Positions 1 to 12,347 of a DNA stretch of 64,000 nt are shown piece after piece. Under the pieces are notes generated by a model, which worked only from the letters and a program-made list of their open reading frames with translations, made no database searches and was not told where the DNA came from. This stretch comes from Epiperipatus broadwayi. Lineage: Eukaryota; Onychophora; Udeonychophora; Euonychophora; Peripatidae. How positions within the stretch are numbered: position 1 is the first letter of the stretch; every line of letters starts with the position of its first letter. The DNA lies in the NCBI GenBank assembly GCA_028023455.1, contig JAQFVV010000017.1, positions 2,487,001 to 2,551,000 of the forward strand, written 5' to 3'. Made by a program: the position numbers and the translations under genes.

Positions 1-1090
1 CAAGGCATTTGATTCAGTTGATTTGAAATTGGTCGGTTGTCCACCAAAATGTATTCCTATTATAGAGCTTCTACATAATGGAATGAGAGGAAATATTATT
101 ACTATAAATGGAAAATCTGAAGCATTTGAAATAAAAATTGGTGCTAACCAAGAATGTGCATTTTTTCTAACATTGTTTTCAATTTTTATGATGGTGATCC
201 TTGGAACTCTTTATAAGTGGATTAATGAAGCAGGAATCAAGATGCTATAAAGATTTGATGGTAGAATTTTTAATTTGCATCTATTAAAAAGCAAAAACAA
301 GAACTTCACCTTCTTGGATTCTGGAATAACAGTATTCTGATGATTGTACTATTTTTTACCATTTCAATAGATGATATATAGAATGTTCTTAATGTTTTGA
401 AAGCAACATATAAAGACTTTAGTGTATTAATTACTGATCAAAAAATTGAATTCCTTACCAATCAGTGATTGAAGAAAAATCGTCAGCACCTTTTAGCTTG
501 GATTGGTACCAATTTGAGAATGTAAACCAGTTTAAATACCTTGGTTGATTTAAAAGTAAAACAAATGAACTTAGCTATTGAGGCACAATGCAGACTCTAA
601 TATGTTGCTGCTCTTAAAGGTTATGTTAAAATGTAGATCATTCCATGGCAGGAAAATAACAACTGCAACTAAGTTAGTTGCATATAGAGCTGTTATTTTA
701 CCTAATTTATTGTATGGAATGAAACATGGTCACCCTATCATTGCACTATAAAGGCATTAGACAAGTTTCCTTTAAGAAGGTTCTGTAAAATTTTGAAAAT
801 ACAATGGTCAAATTACAATACCAATTAATACGTTTTCCTTGCTGGTTGTTACTGTAAAATCACATCTCCATTGGATTGGACATGTAAAATAAACAATTAA
901 TAGACTTCCTAAAAGGGTGTTTTATGTTGATCTTGAGCATAGGTTTTATGGGAGAGGTAGAACCCATCTGCAATATAAGGATTATCTCAAAGTCAGTCCG
1001 AAAAAGTGGAATGTCAATTGTTTCCAATGGGTAAATAAGGATTTGGAGAGTTACAATTAGACATAGTATCAAGGTATTTCAGAAAGAAGT
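1..1090 (+). pseudogene. Decayed non-LTR retrotransposon (LINE) reverse transcriptase, 5' end outside window
   Basis: The conceptual translation from base 1 reads KAFDSVDLKLVGCPPK, then an LLHNGM block and an NQECAFF block. These correspond to RT motifs around the first catalytic Asp and the usual G-x-K-Q-G-C region. Downstream, in shifting frames, RFDGRIFNL, a YLG-like block and an LPKRV block follow the order of the RT palm/thumb and C-terminal region of LINEs common in molluscs. There are many stops and frame changes and the QGC glycine has become E, so the copy is dead. The element enters from outside the window. The longest clean piece is 23-250. The clade is uncertain; RTE-like or Jockey-like are both possible. 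Confidence 0.75.
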
Positions 1091-2270
1091 TTTCTGCTGA
1101 AAAAATGAAGACAGCATCCTAAAATATCAAGTAAACAGAAACATGTTCTATGTGTTACTATATTTGTGGTCACATATTGATTCGCGTAGTCATCACAAAA
1201 TAAGTTCTAGAGTAGTTTTTCTCTCACCTTTTTCTTTCTTTTCCTTTTTTTTTTTAATAGTTGGAATGGCCATGCTCGTTTACGAATGGCTGTTTATTAT
1301 AATTTATTATCAATGTGTAAGTTTGATGCTAATCTTTTCCATTTTCTTTCTCTTCTTTTTTAAGTCTACTGCGTACAATATATGAATCAGGATATACATA
1401 TATTTTACAGCGTCTACTTCCACGCATGTCAGCTTATAGCAATGCGTAGGTCAAACGTAATTCAGCAATACAGTTTAAGAATAAAATTTACAATTAGTCG
1501 AACTAAGATATGTTTTCTTATTTAAATATATAAAAGTATATATTTGCTTAATACACGTATTTTTAAATGTCCGCATACGCACACATTAACATTTCTTTTA
1601 GGGATAGATAATTTAAAAATAAAACATTAAAAAAAACACACACTTTTTTTTCACTCAATACTTACTCATTACATTCCAGCCTGGTCTGGGCGCCTTTAAA
1701 ATTATATTGGTACAATTATGCATACAGTTGGCAGGTTGTCTCCAGCAACAAACTACACTTTAGAGATAAGGTCTGCCTGACAAGATAAACTAATCCACCA
1801 TTGTTCTAATCCAACAGACTTTAGGCTGCAAGTAAAATTAAATGTTATCTCTCTCTATATATTTTTCTTTTCTATGCCTATCGCTTTTTTAATTCACTGT
1901 CTCCAATTTTTGATTATTTTTATTTCACGGCTTTTCCAGTGACAGCCTCGGCCTAGAGAAATAAAAAGCTCACAAGTGGAGGAGCATTTTTCTTATCTTA
2001 GAAAAATAAGTTTTGAAATGGAAACAAAAACTTACACTTTAGGTAGCTTACTCTTTACAAGCTGTGAAAATATGTGCAGTCGTTTAAAAGTAATTTAGCT
2101 TAAAAAAACTATTTCTTTTCAGTTTTACATTACTATAATGAATGTATATCAGGTAGAAAAAGAAAAAAATATATACTGTTTATTTATTTAATAATGATGT
2201 TTTTAATTATACAGTATGTAGTATATTTGAGAGAGTGATTCGATATTAGTACATAGTTCATATTTACTGT
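1091..2270. other. No recognised feature
   Basis: This is AT-rich sequence with pyrimidine runs near 1210-1260 and 1330-1370. A short reading frame at 1143-1385 has low-complexity hydrophobic composition and no recognisable family. I see no RNA gene or repeat boundary. Confidence 0.5.
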
Positions 2271-2274
2271 TAAA

Positions 2275-2490
2275 AAATTAACAGATTTGCTATCTTAATA
2301 TAAACCGAGCACTGGTTATATGTATGTGTGTGAGATGATCCGGACCAACTGATGAGTGCTGATTCAGCCTGAAATACGTCTGTTGGAGCTCATTTATCTT
2401 TTTCACATATATGTGGTCGTGTGTATCGATTGTATAAGATGGAGTGGATGCTTAAAGGGAGCGTGAAAGTCTGACATCATATTCCCTCTA
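2275..2490 (+). repeat. Hammerhead-bearing repeat, family 1 (single copy)
   Basis: This copy matches the repeats at 21578-22232, 47095-48010 and 51935-52500, including a shared block ending in a GTATAAGATGGA-like stretch. It contains the hammerhead-like core annotated at 2333-2392. The 3' part shares a CACATATATGTGGTCGTG-like stretch with the other copies. It probably represents a retrozyme monomer or a fragment of a Penelope pseudo-LTR (inference). Confidence 0.6.
2333..2392 (+). ncRNA. Type I hammerhead ribozyme, family 1, diverged
   Basis: The core CUGAUGA lies at 2349-2355. Stem II follows (GUGCUG paired with CAGCCU, imperfect), then GAAA at 2371-2374. The expected cleavage region is changed from AUC-UUGG to GUC-UGUUGG, so stem I pairing (CCAA with UUGG) is displaced by two bases. 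The catalytic core bases are kept, but the cleavage-site geometry is probably damaged. Confidence 0.55.
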
Positions 2491-2514
2491 ATCACAGTAA
2501 AAACAATAACAGTT

Positions 2515-2835
2515 TTAAAAACATCATCATCATTTCAACAATTACTGGTATACTACAGTTACGAAGGTCTCTCCAAGTTTAAACCAGTTTTTCCAATTCA
2601 TAAGCAATCTCCTTAACATCACATCACATCAGCAAACATATTTATTTCATCCTTAAACGTGTCTTTGCTAGGTCATTTTCAACCTCTTGGGATTCAATTT
2701 AAAATTTCAATTGCCCATCTATTATTAACTTTTCTTGAATATTTCCAATCCAGCTCCATTTTATTTTGGTAAATCTTTCACTAATACCAGTAATATCTGT
2801 TGATTCTTTCACTTATGTATCTTAGGTTTTTTTTT
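2515..2835 (-). pseudogene. 3' end of RTE-like LINE
   Basis: On the minus strand the translation contains a KIKWSWIGNI block equivalent to KLKWSWAGHIAR. It is followed by a degraded W-x-PR region and ends in NWFKLGET, equivalent to the W..LGE block at the C-terminus of RTE-like LINE polyproteins. The same C-terminus is better preserved at 41859-42215 on the plus strand. The copy ends in a short (TGA)n tail near 2520, typical of this LINE group. It is 5'-truncated and full of stops. Confidence 0.65.
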
Positions 2836-2846
2836 CATATGTCAAA

Positions 2847-2917
2847 CGTGTTGACCGTGAAACGAACCCAGGCCACTGCTTGGAAGGCAGCTATGCTAAC
2901 CACTAGGCCACCAACAC
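2847..2917 (-). tRNA. tRNA-Gly(UCC)-like sequence, probable pseudogene
   Basis: On the minus strand a 7-bp acceptor stem (GTGTTGG with TCAACAC, one G-T pair) encloses an A box (TAGTGGTTAGCATAGC). The anticodon loop CTTCCAA carries anticodon UCC and is closed by CTGC/GCAG. The B-box region is CTGGGTTCGTTTC. Length is about 71 nt, as expected for tRNA-Gly. The T stem has one mismatch, and no T-run terminator follows on the RNA strand. It is therefore either a tRNA pseudogene or a tRNA-derived insertion. It sits next to the LINE tail at 2515-2835. Confidence 0.7.
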
Positions 2918-2924
2918 TTGACAT

Positions 2925-4125
2925 GTATTTTGGTTTTTGATTTCTTTTTGTTATTTGTGATATATATCTTTCCATACTTAGTTGATTATTCTGAAGTCCT
3001 TGTACTTCACTTCTGTTAAGAATCCCTGTCCCAGATTTGTAAGTAAGAACTAGTAAACAACATATGTATCAAAAACTTTTTTATTTATTTCTTGAGTCCC
3101 TATAGTATTATTTGTAAAAACAACATAATTAGTAATAAACTGTTTAAGTGAAATTGCTGAACATATAGCAAAAAGAAATTACAATTATTGGACAAAAGCA
3201 AATCTCAATGAATATCAAGAGATATGTTCATTATTCTCTCAACTAATTTGATATGAGAAAATTAAATAAAGTTGACTGGATTAGTATTAAAAAGGAAGGG
3301 TTTGCCACAGATCATTTTTGGGGAAGATTTGGGGGAAAAAGCCTTGCTGAATGAAATGAATTAATGAATGAGACAGATAAAATTAGAGTAAAGCATGATT
3401 GACAATCTAGTTCTTTGGAAATTTTAAACAAGTGGTGCTGTATTTAGTGCCGTAACTAGGATTATATGAGTGATGTGGCTATTTATGTCAGACATATTCA
3501 AAATATCCAATTCTAGGATTATTTTTTAAAAGCATTAATTCTTTTATTAATTAATTATTGTACTACAAAAAACATGAAGATATAATTCATCGAGGAAAAT
3601 TGACGAGTTTTAACACAGCAGTTATCATTGTTCTAGTGAGAAAAAAAATCAAGCTATTGTTTCTATTTCTTACATAAACAATGATTAAATTTGCACATTA
3701 TTTAAGTATTTTACAGAACAAAGCAATGATTCATATCTAGAAGTTACAAAATAGTTTTGATCTCTTTATTCATATGCTTCAATAATGTGTGTGGGAGTGC
3801 AATGTTTAAATATATCTAAAAAGGTATTAGAGATGGTAAAAAATAGACAAAGTTAAGTTATTTATATTTAATCAAAGTTATATTAATTTTTAAATATAGT
3901 TTAAAGTTTATATCTGGGGTAGAAATAATCTCTTGTTTAACAAATGATTGGATTATTGTGAGTTTCAATGAAAGAAAGAAACCACTTCAATATGCAAATG
4001 AATGGATACAAAACTTTTTTAAAATAATACTTTTATGCAAATAGCAAACTAAAAAGTACAAAATAACAATGGAATCAACAAAATAAGGCACATCTTGATT
4101 AATTTGTCATTCTCAAAGATCTTAA
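2925..4125. other. No recognised feature
   Basis: AT-rich sequence without a recognisable coding region, RNA gene or bounded repeat. Confidence 0.5.
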
Positions 4126-4130
4126 GAATT

Positions 4131-4290
4131 TAGACTTATTATAAAACAATTGAAAATTATAGGAATATTGTCATTTAAATAAAAACATCTGAGGCTCAAA
4201 TGAATTATAAAAATCAAAAGACATCAAATACTTTTATTTAAATGGCAATATTCCTACAATTTCCAATTGTTTTATAACAAGTCTACATTC
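4131..4290. repeat. Fold-back repeat, arms about 54 bp
   Basis: The left arm (about 4133-4186) and right arm (about 4234-4288) are imperfect inverse complements, both containing an ATAAAACAATTG-like block and an AGGAATATTG block. The loop is about 48 bp. It looks like a small non-autonomous fold-back element or MITE. No protein is encoded. Confidence 0.6.
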
Positions 4291-4750
4291 TAATGATTTC
4301 TGATATTTTCTAACAGTGGTAATTAACCAAGAGGTGGATTACTTTATTGATTACTCTGTTACTTTAAAATTTTTAATTGGCTATTTACTTAAAAGCATTC
4401 CTTTTAAAAAAATTTTTTTACATATTATTATTATTATTATTTAGTTATACTTATATATTATTTTAAAATATAGTTAAAATTTTAAAATATCTGATAAAAA
4501 TTATAATTTTATAAGACATGAAAATAAAAAATAAACTCTCTAACAAATGAATTCTAAATTTAAACATCATGTGATCATCTACTATATAAACATAATTATG
4601 TATTTCTCTAACTTTTTCATAAAATATTTATGAAATATTAAGAATTTGATAAGAATAATTCAATTTTTAATAAAAAAACATTTACTTTTAATTAGTTAAG
4701 TATGAGTTAAATGAAAATATTAGGAAAATTTTAATCTGTAAACGTAATAT

Positions 4751-4885
4751 GTTCCATTGGTCCAGTTGTTAAAAATTTGTCAAGCATTGTTAGCAGAGAG
4801 CTCATTGCAACTGCCTTGCAAGCTGCCTTGCAAGCAAGTAGTTGGTTGCAGATGGTTGTGGGTTCACCTCCCAGCCAATGCTATA
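4751..4885 (+). repeat. tRNA-derived SINE remnant (weak)
   Basis: A B-box-like stretch, GGGTTCACCTCCC, lies near 4859-4872, with a degraded A-box-like segment upstream. A short internal duplication (GCTGCCTTGCAA) is present. The remainder does not match other repeats in the window. The call rests mostly on the B-box resemblance. Confidence 0.3.
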
Positions 4886-4889
4886 ACAT

Positions 4890-6660
4890 ATGAAAAAAAA
4901 ATCCTAAGTTTGTGAGTTCAACTTCTGAAGGGAACCCGATTTTATGTGGATATCCCAGCAGAAACACAATCAGAGTAGGTTAATATAGAAGCATTTAATA
5001 AGAGCATAACTATCATATATTTTTCATATACTGTTTTTACCATCAAGGCAAAGAAGATCCCACAAGCAATATGAAACATTATTAGGCTTATAACACATTT
5101 TATTATAAATAAACTATTAATAAAGTATTTTATTTTTGCAATGTTTAAAATAAAAATAAAATTTGATTATATAAAAATCCTCTATATGGGTTGATAAATA
5201 AGATTCCACAGTAATCTTGTTTGATGAGATGAACGTTAATGAACTGAAAGTAAAAATAACAAATCCAATTATAAAATAATGTGGCCATCGACATAAAAGT
5301 GGAGATGCCATATTTATATTTTAATGATTACTTGTAAACCCATTTAGCCTTGAACATTAATACACTTATTATTTAAGTAATACTTTCGGTGCAATTTAAA
5401 AATTATCATTTCAGTTTGTAATGTTATAACTAACTATTTATTAGTCTGTATTAAGAACAAGTTATTGTTTAAGATGGTTTATTTAAACTTCTATGTATCA
5501 ATAATTTCAATCTCTGTGATGAAATTGCAATATTTAGTATCTATATAAATATATTGATCCATAAATAAAGATGGAGTCTGTAAATAAAGGTGGGATTCCA
5601 CCTTTATTGTTAAAAGGAGGTTGCCTTGACAACAAGTTGAAATTGTTGATTGTTATTGATATTGAGATTATCTAAGTATTGACTGATTTTAATGATCATT
5701 TTATATTTAGTGTTAATAGGAATATCCAAAGTAGCTGCAAATATGAAGAAGACTTAACATTTATTAACTTTTTGTGTTAAAAATATAGATTATTTTCGAA
5801 ATTAACTTACATATATAATATATACAGAACTTTAACTAAAAGCATTCTTTGCGGTTTCTAGGACATTAGTTTAATTTTACATAATAAAAGAAAACTAAAA
5901 ATAAATTTAAATTTATTATTTAAAAATAAAGTAAATAATAAGAGTAGAAGCCAAAAAGTTAATTTTCTTGTAACCTTAAAAAAATCACGGGATAAAAGCT
6001 GTAGAAAGAGAAAAAAAACATCTGGGTTCAATTCTATTTGATCATTTCAGACTTAAGACAAAATTAGTGTGGAGAGGGAGGGGGCCTTGACAGAGCTAAT
6101 AACGTATTTTCCAATGAATGACGGATGTTTGATATTTAAGAAAGTAAACAAATAAATAATGTCTACAAGTCTAAAGATGAAAATGGATCAAAAATATTCT
6201 CACTATTTTTTTAAATATTTCAAGATTTGTAGTACTTTAATTTAAAAAACCCAAGTTTTTAATGATCTAACAAGTCAAGTTTTAATTAATGTTAATGTAT
6301 AAAATGTGTAATTCTTCAATATTTATTTTTTAAAATCTTATATACGTTAATGTCATAATCATGGTTGAAAGTCTGGATTCAAACCCCCTTTATTTATATA
6401 ACATTATCCAAAAACACTTTTTGTTATTTGAATGTTATTGGCTTTCTGATTCTTTAAGTGCTTATTTTGTGCAATAAAGCAGACTTTTACCCCCCCTCCC
6501 CAGTTTTTCTTTCTTAGCAAACCATTTCACCAATATCTGGATCGAACTCATGTCCATTTCTTTTTTTATGATTATAAAGAACTGATACTTTTATAGAGAT
6601 AGTTTTTATATGTAATATTTAAATACAAGTATATTATATATACTTTTAAGCTAGATGTAC
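4890..6660. other. No recognised feature
   Basis: AT-rich. The only structure noted is a 26-bp hairpin near 5584-5609, where AATAAAGGTGG mirrors CCACCTTTATT. Short reading frames (for example 5117-5311 on the minus strand) have no recognisable motif. Confidence 0.5.
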
Positions 6661-6671
6661 TTAGAGAGAAA

Positions 6672-6750
6672 TTGAATACACTTTCAAGCTCCGTTTAACC
6701 ATCCACTCTATCTTACACAACGACACACATGACCATACACATGTACTGCA
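6672..6750 (-). repeat. Fragment of hammerhead repeat family 1 (ribozyme missing)
   Basis: The minus strand matches the 3' part of the repeat at 2275-2490: a CATGTGTATGGTCATGTG-like block, a TAAGATAGAGTGGAT-like block and a GCTTGAAAGT-like end. The ribozyme core is not included. Confidence 0.6.
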
Positions 6751-7570
6751 TCATTCTTATCTTAATGTTGCTTTAGTTTTCTTATAGTATTTAAACAGTC
6801 CCATTGGCTATCCCCCATGGTGTATGTGATATTAGATTGTTCCATCTTATTTATTTTATCTTTTGTATTATTAATTTTATCTGCTTAAATTTATAAATGT
6901 CCTAAAGCAGAATTTCTTTGCACACATCACTATTTTATTTCGAATAGTAATAAGTATAGTAATGTCATATATTTCTTATTGTATTTTTATATATATATAT
7001 ATTACTTACTTTAAAATGCTAGTCAACCACATTCAAACAAATTAACAATGAGTTTTCCCATATTTTTTAGTGGTAAATTGTTATAATGTTAATAATCATG
7101 AGCATTGTAGTAACACATTGAAAGTATTCTAAATTATTAAAATAAAAATTAAAGTATATATTCTGTTATAATATCTTTATATTACATGTAATAATAAAGC
7201 AGGGCTTTAACTGATTACTTGCATATATATATATATCTTAATATCTATAGCTTATATATTAATAGTAAAATTAAATTATTGTCATCTTTGAACAAAAGAC
7301 TATTTAATCACGCAGAAATATTAATCTTTTGACCAGTACAGAATATCTATCTAGGAATGGTTATTATCAATCATTAATTACCCAATTGCAAATCAAAGGA
7401 TTTTCCAATACTTTTCCATAACTGTATATAAATTGTCTTTTTCTATAATAATGCATAAAATAATTTAATCCTTATCACTCTTCTCATGTTGTCTACTTTA
7501 TCCATTAATTATCCTAATATTTGATAAAAAGTTTTTCTGTTTCTATATTAATATTACTAATGCTTCTTAA
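6751..7570. other. No recognised feature
   Basis: AT-rich sequence with short TA runs near 6985 and 7224. No gene or bounded repeat is seen. Confidence 0.5.
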
Positions 7571-7571
7571 A

Positions 7572-7723
<152 letters not shown>

Positions 7724-8055
7724 CTTCTTTTGGTTACTTTCAAAATAATGCTTTCTGCAATCTTTTGTTATATTATTTCAACCATTGTTTTATATTTTAA
7801 TCATAGAAACTATTATTCTAAGAGACTTTGAGTTCAGATGTTTCTATCATTGTGGACAATACATTTTAAATTAATAAGATACCAATTACATTACAAATTA
7901 TTTTATTAAATAATATGTATATTATTATGAAATTAATTTAGTATATACATGGATATTCTCAGAATGTATATATCTTGTGTTTTTTAAGTTACTTTTGTGA
8001 AGTTTAGTATATATATAATGTTTTGAGATCTATTCATTGCAATTGTTTAAATATA

Positions 8056-8141
8056 ATTGAATAGCCCTCTAGTGATAACACTTGACAATACTTTAACTTT
8101 AAAGGATTGACAAATGCTGTTACTAGAGGGCTATTCAATTA
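8056..8141. repeat. Small hairpin element with 25-bp terminal inverted repeats
   Basis: The left end (TTGAATAGCCCTCTAGTGAT) and the right end (its near-exact inverse complement at about 8117-8141) are separated by about 35 bp. This resembles a short MITE or the two termini of a deleted DNA transposon. Confidence 0.6.
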
Positions 8142-8189
8142 ATTATATAAAATCCCTATTTTAACTATTGTCTGAATGACTGTCCACAA

Positions 8190-10130
8190 TGCTGTTTGAT
8201 TGGTTGCTTTAACACATTACTTTTTTTTAATTGGTTGATTTAATAAATTATAAAAATGACAAATTTGACAATGTCAAAAAAAACCCGTAATAAATAACTA
8301 TAGCTAACTAAACCGTAATTTATATTATGAACATTTTATGCAAAGGAAGTAATTTCATCATTTATATTAAATAATAAGTAATTTTAATTATGAATCATAT
8401 TTTATGTAAAGGAAGTAATTCTACCATTAATAAAAAATGCTTGGAAAAAAATTAATATGTGTTTTGCACTATAGTATATAACTGAATAGGTATAGTATTT
8501 AAATCATGATGAAAATGTGATTTCCGTATACAAATTAATGTTTGAAGTGTGTTATTTAGTGAGGGAAAAAGATAGATGTTATAGTATTGTATTTACATTT
8601 AATTTTGGTTATCATATAATTGAAGTTGGGTAGTTTAATATCACATAGTTCATGCTAATTCCACCATTAACCTTTTAAGTGCTCTTTATTGTCCATTTTT
8701 ATTATTGGCTGAGTGAATTAAAAGTTCTAAAGTTTGATTAGTCAATTAACAAACTCAGCCATAAAAATATATTCATCTTTTAATATTATATTCATTTTAG
8801 TTTCGTTTGTAAAAAGTATATTAATAATTTGTCATGTTATGAAAGTAAATGAAATTTTTTTCAAAAATAAATTTTTATTTATAATTATAAAAATACTCAA
8901 TAGTGGAAAAAATAAAAATAAAAATCGTAGCAAATTACAAGTCATGTAAACATCATTGATTTCCTTCCTCAATTTACATTATTATAAAAGTTAAGAATTT
9001 TTTAGTAAAATCTTAGCATTTATCTAAAAATAATTATATTTTCAGCATATTTTATCAAAATACATTATAATATGTAAATAAATGCCAGAAAAATATTCTA
9101 AAACATTAATTTTTGTTTGAAAATCAAATAAACAGTTTGGGGCAATCTAAACTCTTGACAGGCATATCAAAATTATTGCTACCACTGGTTTCTTTTTCAA
9201 TTTACATTTGTGTAAAGTATACAATTTTTTAATAAAATCTTACCATTTTTGTAAAATAACTATATTTTCAGAATATTTTATTAAAATAATTTATAATATG
9301 TACGAAAAATAATAAAAAAAAACACTCTAAAACATATATTTTCATTTTCAGTGGTGAAAATTATTTACTGGCGATCTTTTTCGACCAAATAATCATCAGC
9401 TAGTCAGCGTTTACAATGGACTGCCCCCTCCTTTTGTTGGAGTTTCAATGTCCCATATATTGATTTTTTTACTTGTAAAATAATTCAAGAGAGGGCAGCA
9501 TCTTATGGGACTTTTTATAACCTTTAAAACAAGTGTAAAAATAGTACCGTAGCTCAAAAAGTGGCTGATTTCGAGCAACCTAAAGCTGTCGCCGAAAAAA
9601 CCCGAAATAGAGCTGAGGAAGATTTAATTAATAGTTGTCCGGAATGCAGTCAAATTCACATATCAAATGTAACCGGTATATTTAAAATTTAAATTTAGAT
9701 AATTAATTTGATTACAAGTATTTTATTTAAAGTAAGTAATTCCACAAAACAAAAACAAAAAATTGTTAAAGCAACCAATTAAAAAAACCTATTACAAAAA
9801 TGATGGCCTTTCAGGTGAGCTACATTTCTCACATTTATTTATATAATATTAAAATCTTTTATTTAATTTACAATAAATCTTTAAAAAATATTAAAGCAAC
9901 CAATTTAAAAAAAGTATTATACAAACAATGACCTTTTAGGCCAGCTAGGAAGTAATTCTGCCTTTAATAAATGGTAATACAAAAATGGTGATTTTTCAGA
10001 CCAGATACATTTCTCACATTTATTTATATAATATTTAAACCTTTCATTTAAGTTAAATTAAACCTTAAAAAAATTGTGAAAGTAGCCAATTAAAAAAAAA
10101 GATGGACTTTACATAGGTTGGGTACATCAT
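8190..10130. repeat. AT-rich region with degenerate tandem and inverted repeats
   Basis: Blocks recur. One containing GGAAGTAATT recurs at about 8343 and 8409. A 160-bp block at about 8963-9120 recurs at about 9188-9350. A block with ACATTTCTCACATTTATTTA recurs at about 9822 and 10007. A GGTTGCTTTAA motif near 8203 appears inverted near 9764 and 9890. The repeats are too decayed for me to define a unit or family. Confidence 0.45.
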
Positions 10131-10384
10131 TACATATAAACAGTTGAAACTCAAAACATTACATATAAAACATTTGGTACTGGTTGGTTTAAGATTGAAT
10201 AAATTAGAAATACTTTATGTCAATTTAAAAAGAGTTATAATGATTTAAAGGGGTTGAAGATTGATAATAAAAAATAGATACTATTTTTATATATTTCAAA
10301 AACTCAAGTGAAAATTTTTAGGATATATATAAGGATGTGTTTAATGTTTCATTTTGTGTTACAAATATGTTAATAAATTAGTGA

Positions 10385-10740
10385 ATAATTCTAAAACTGT
10401 CATACCTGTCAAGCAAAAAAGTAATGTTGTGTACGAATTTTTTTTGGATGTATGTTATCATATATAGGTGAATTGAGGTGTGGCAGTATTGAAAAAAGAT
10501 TAAAGGAGCATGAATTGTTATAAAAGTGTGTGAAAAGTAAAATAATAATGATTGCTTCAGTTTTCTTGGATTGTGAAAGGACATGCAAATATAAATTTAA
10601 ATTTGATATTGAAAGTGTTAAAATTCTTCATGAAGAGAGAAACCATATTAAAAGAAAAATTAAAAAGGCAATTTTAATAAATAAAAATAAATTAAATATA
10701 ATTAATAGATAAGCTACTAATATTAAAATTCAGGATTCAT
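10385..10740 (+). pseudogene. Penelope-like element GIY-YIG endonuclease, C-terminal remnant
   Basis: In shifting frames the translation gives VYEFF then a KKD-RSMN block, followed by an open stretch (10530-10712) with FLDCERTCKYKFKFD and VKILHEERNHIKRKIK. The Cys-containing segment, the FKFD block and the ILHEERN-x2-KRKIKKAI helix follow the order seen in the C-terminal part of Penelope GIY-YIG domains; compare FFERNEIKRRIKES at 29305-29345. The GIY and YIG segments themselves are lost or too mutated to identify. It ends shortly before the LTR element and may have been truncated by it. Confidence 0.5.
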
Positions 10741-11321
10741 GGGATTTGAATTAATGACGTTTGATTTCCATTATGTTTTTTTAATTTAATGGCAGTTGAG
10801 GAAGGTTAAGGAATTAACTGAAAGTACTTCTGCAGATTGAAAGATGTATATAATAGTTCATTAGCATATTATTTAATATTTTTATTGTTATTATATATAT
10901 ATATATATATTGTACCATTTATTTATATATACGGTACAAATTACTTTTTAATATTAGGTATTATAAAAAAAAGAAGAAAGGAAAGCGAACACGATCTTTA
11001 TTTTTTTTGTAGCATAATGTTTTAAAGAAAAAAAAACGTACAGTGAAAGTTTAATTTTTCTTTTTTTTTAGAAATAAGTTAACTAAAATAAATTCCATGT
11101 TGGAAAAGTGCATATTGAATCATTGATTCAAATAGTGAAAGGAAATTTCAAAAGGTGAAAGATTGCTATCAGAAACAACTTTCTGATAGTAATTAAAAAT
11201 GGCAGAAATTCTTAGTGGAAAAACAGACTTTGTAATAAGAAAGGGGGAATAAGGTAGAAGTTTATAAAGTAGAACAAAGAAAAAAAGAGCGTGCGCAGAG
11301 CTTCTAAAAAGAATCGAGGAG

Positions 11322-11330
11322 TATAAAAGG
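11322..11330 (+). promoter_or_regulatory. Putative LTR TATA box
   Basis: TATAAAAGG lies about 410 bp into the LTR and is kept in the 3' LTR at 16689-16697. A transcription start near 11350-11355 would define the U3/R boundary (inference). Confidence 0.6.
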
Positions 11331-11642
11331 AGCCGACAGATTTGAAAAGGGGTCTTTTTTATCTTATTGTTCCAATAGTGCTGAGCAATTTGAAGTGCCT
11401 CATTTTTTTTTAATAAAATGTGTCCACTTAGATACAAACTGAAATCGCTCACCATGAGTGAGTAGAACGATATCATTTGCCGACACTTTCTCTCGGAAAA
11501 AGTCACCTAGATCGTCATACGGCTACCTAAATTTGATCGGAGATTCGGAAATAAAACTAAAAGGAGAACAACTACTGCGGACTACCCACTAACTGAATTG
11601 TACGTCGGGAAGATCGATGACCTACTTAGTGTCAACTTACCG

Positions 11643-12279
11643 GTAAGTAAATGGCCATAAATTTTTTTACATAAAGCTTTATGAATAGTGAATTGAATGG
11701 AAATGTTATCCCATAAATTTTTCTTGGATCAGAAGATTTGCGAACTGAGAAATGAACCAAACTGTTACTACGGAAAATAAGACTAAATAATTATTACTCC
11801 AATATTTGAATCAAATTATTGAATTCATATGCACAATCTTTTCCAACATTATAATTTTGTCTTAATCATAAATATTGAATGCTTGACGAGTTAGAATAAA
11901 TCTTTATTATTAACTTCACTTTCATTGTACGTGTATAAAATTAATGCTATTCTATTTAAGTTTTACCTTTAGTTATTTAACTTAGATCGCTATATAAATT
12001 ATTTTTTTTTTTGAGAGATTTAATTTCCGTAATTAAGAAAAAATGGAGATATCTTCTTCTTAACGAGAATGTTAACTCAGATCGTATAATTATTACCTTA
12101 CGGGCTACAATATGGTTGACGCAGTCTCAGTGGGTCTAACGACTCTGGCACCCTCAAGTAGAAATTAAAAACAGGTTCTGCTCACGATTGTACTCGGTAA
12201 TAGTTCTAGGCCGAAGTTGATCAGGAAAAATAGCTGCGTTGAGAATAGAAATACAACTTTATTTTTTCTTTTGATACAG
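11643..12279 (+). other. Candidate intron wholly inside the 5' LTR
   Basis: The donor CCG|GTAAGTAA and the acceptor, a long T-rich tract followed by TTTTGATACAG, are both near-consensus. They would remove 637 bp spanning the putative poly(A) signal and most of U5. The same sites occur in the 3' LTR (17010-17645). No RNA evidence is available here. Confidence 0.4.
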
Positions 12280-12347
12280 CTTGATCAACTCACGCTCAAA
12301 TGTAAATTTGAAGCGTATAGTGGCCTAGTAATACAAAAACGTTACAA

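Larger units (their letters stand above)
10911..12346 (+). repeat. 5' LTR (1436 bp)
   Basis: It begins TGTACCATTT and ends CGTTACA, and is repeated almost exactly at 16281-17712. It holds a TATA box (11322-11330), an AATAAA signal (11895-11900) and a consensus-quality GT-AG pair (11643 and 12279). At 1.4 kb it is long for a Ty3/Gypsy LTR. An antisense reading frame of about 128 codons (11120-11506) occurs in both LTRs but has no recognisable motif. Confidence 0.93.

Noticed and set aside
11120-11506. 128-codon antisense frame in the 5' LTR, also present in the 3' LTR
   Set aside because: Its presence in both LTRs follows from their recent common origin; it is shortened in the 3' copy and shows no protein motif.
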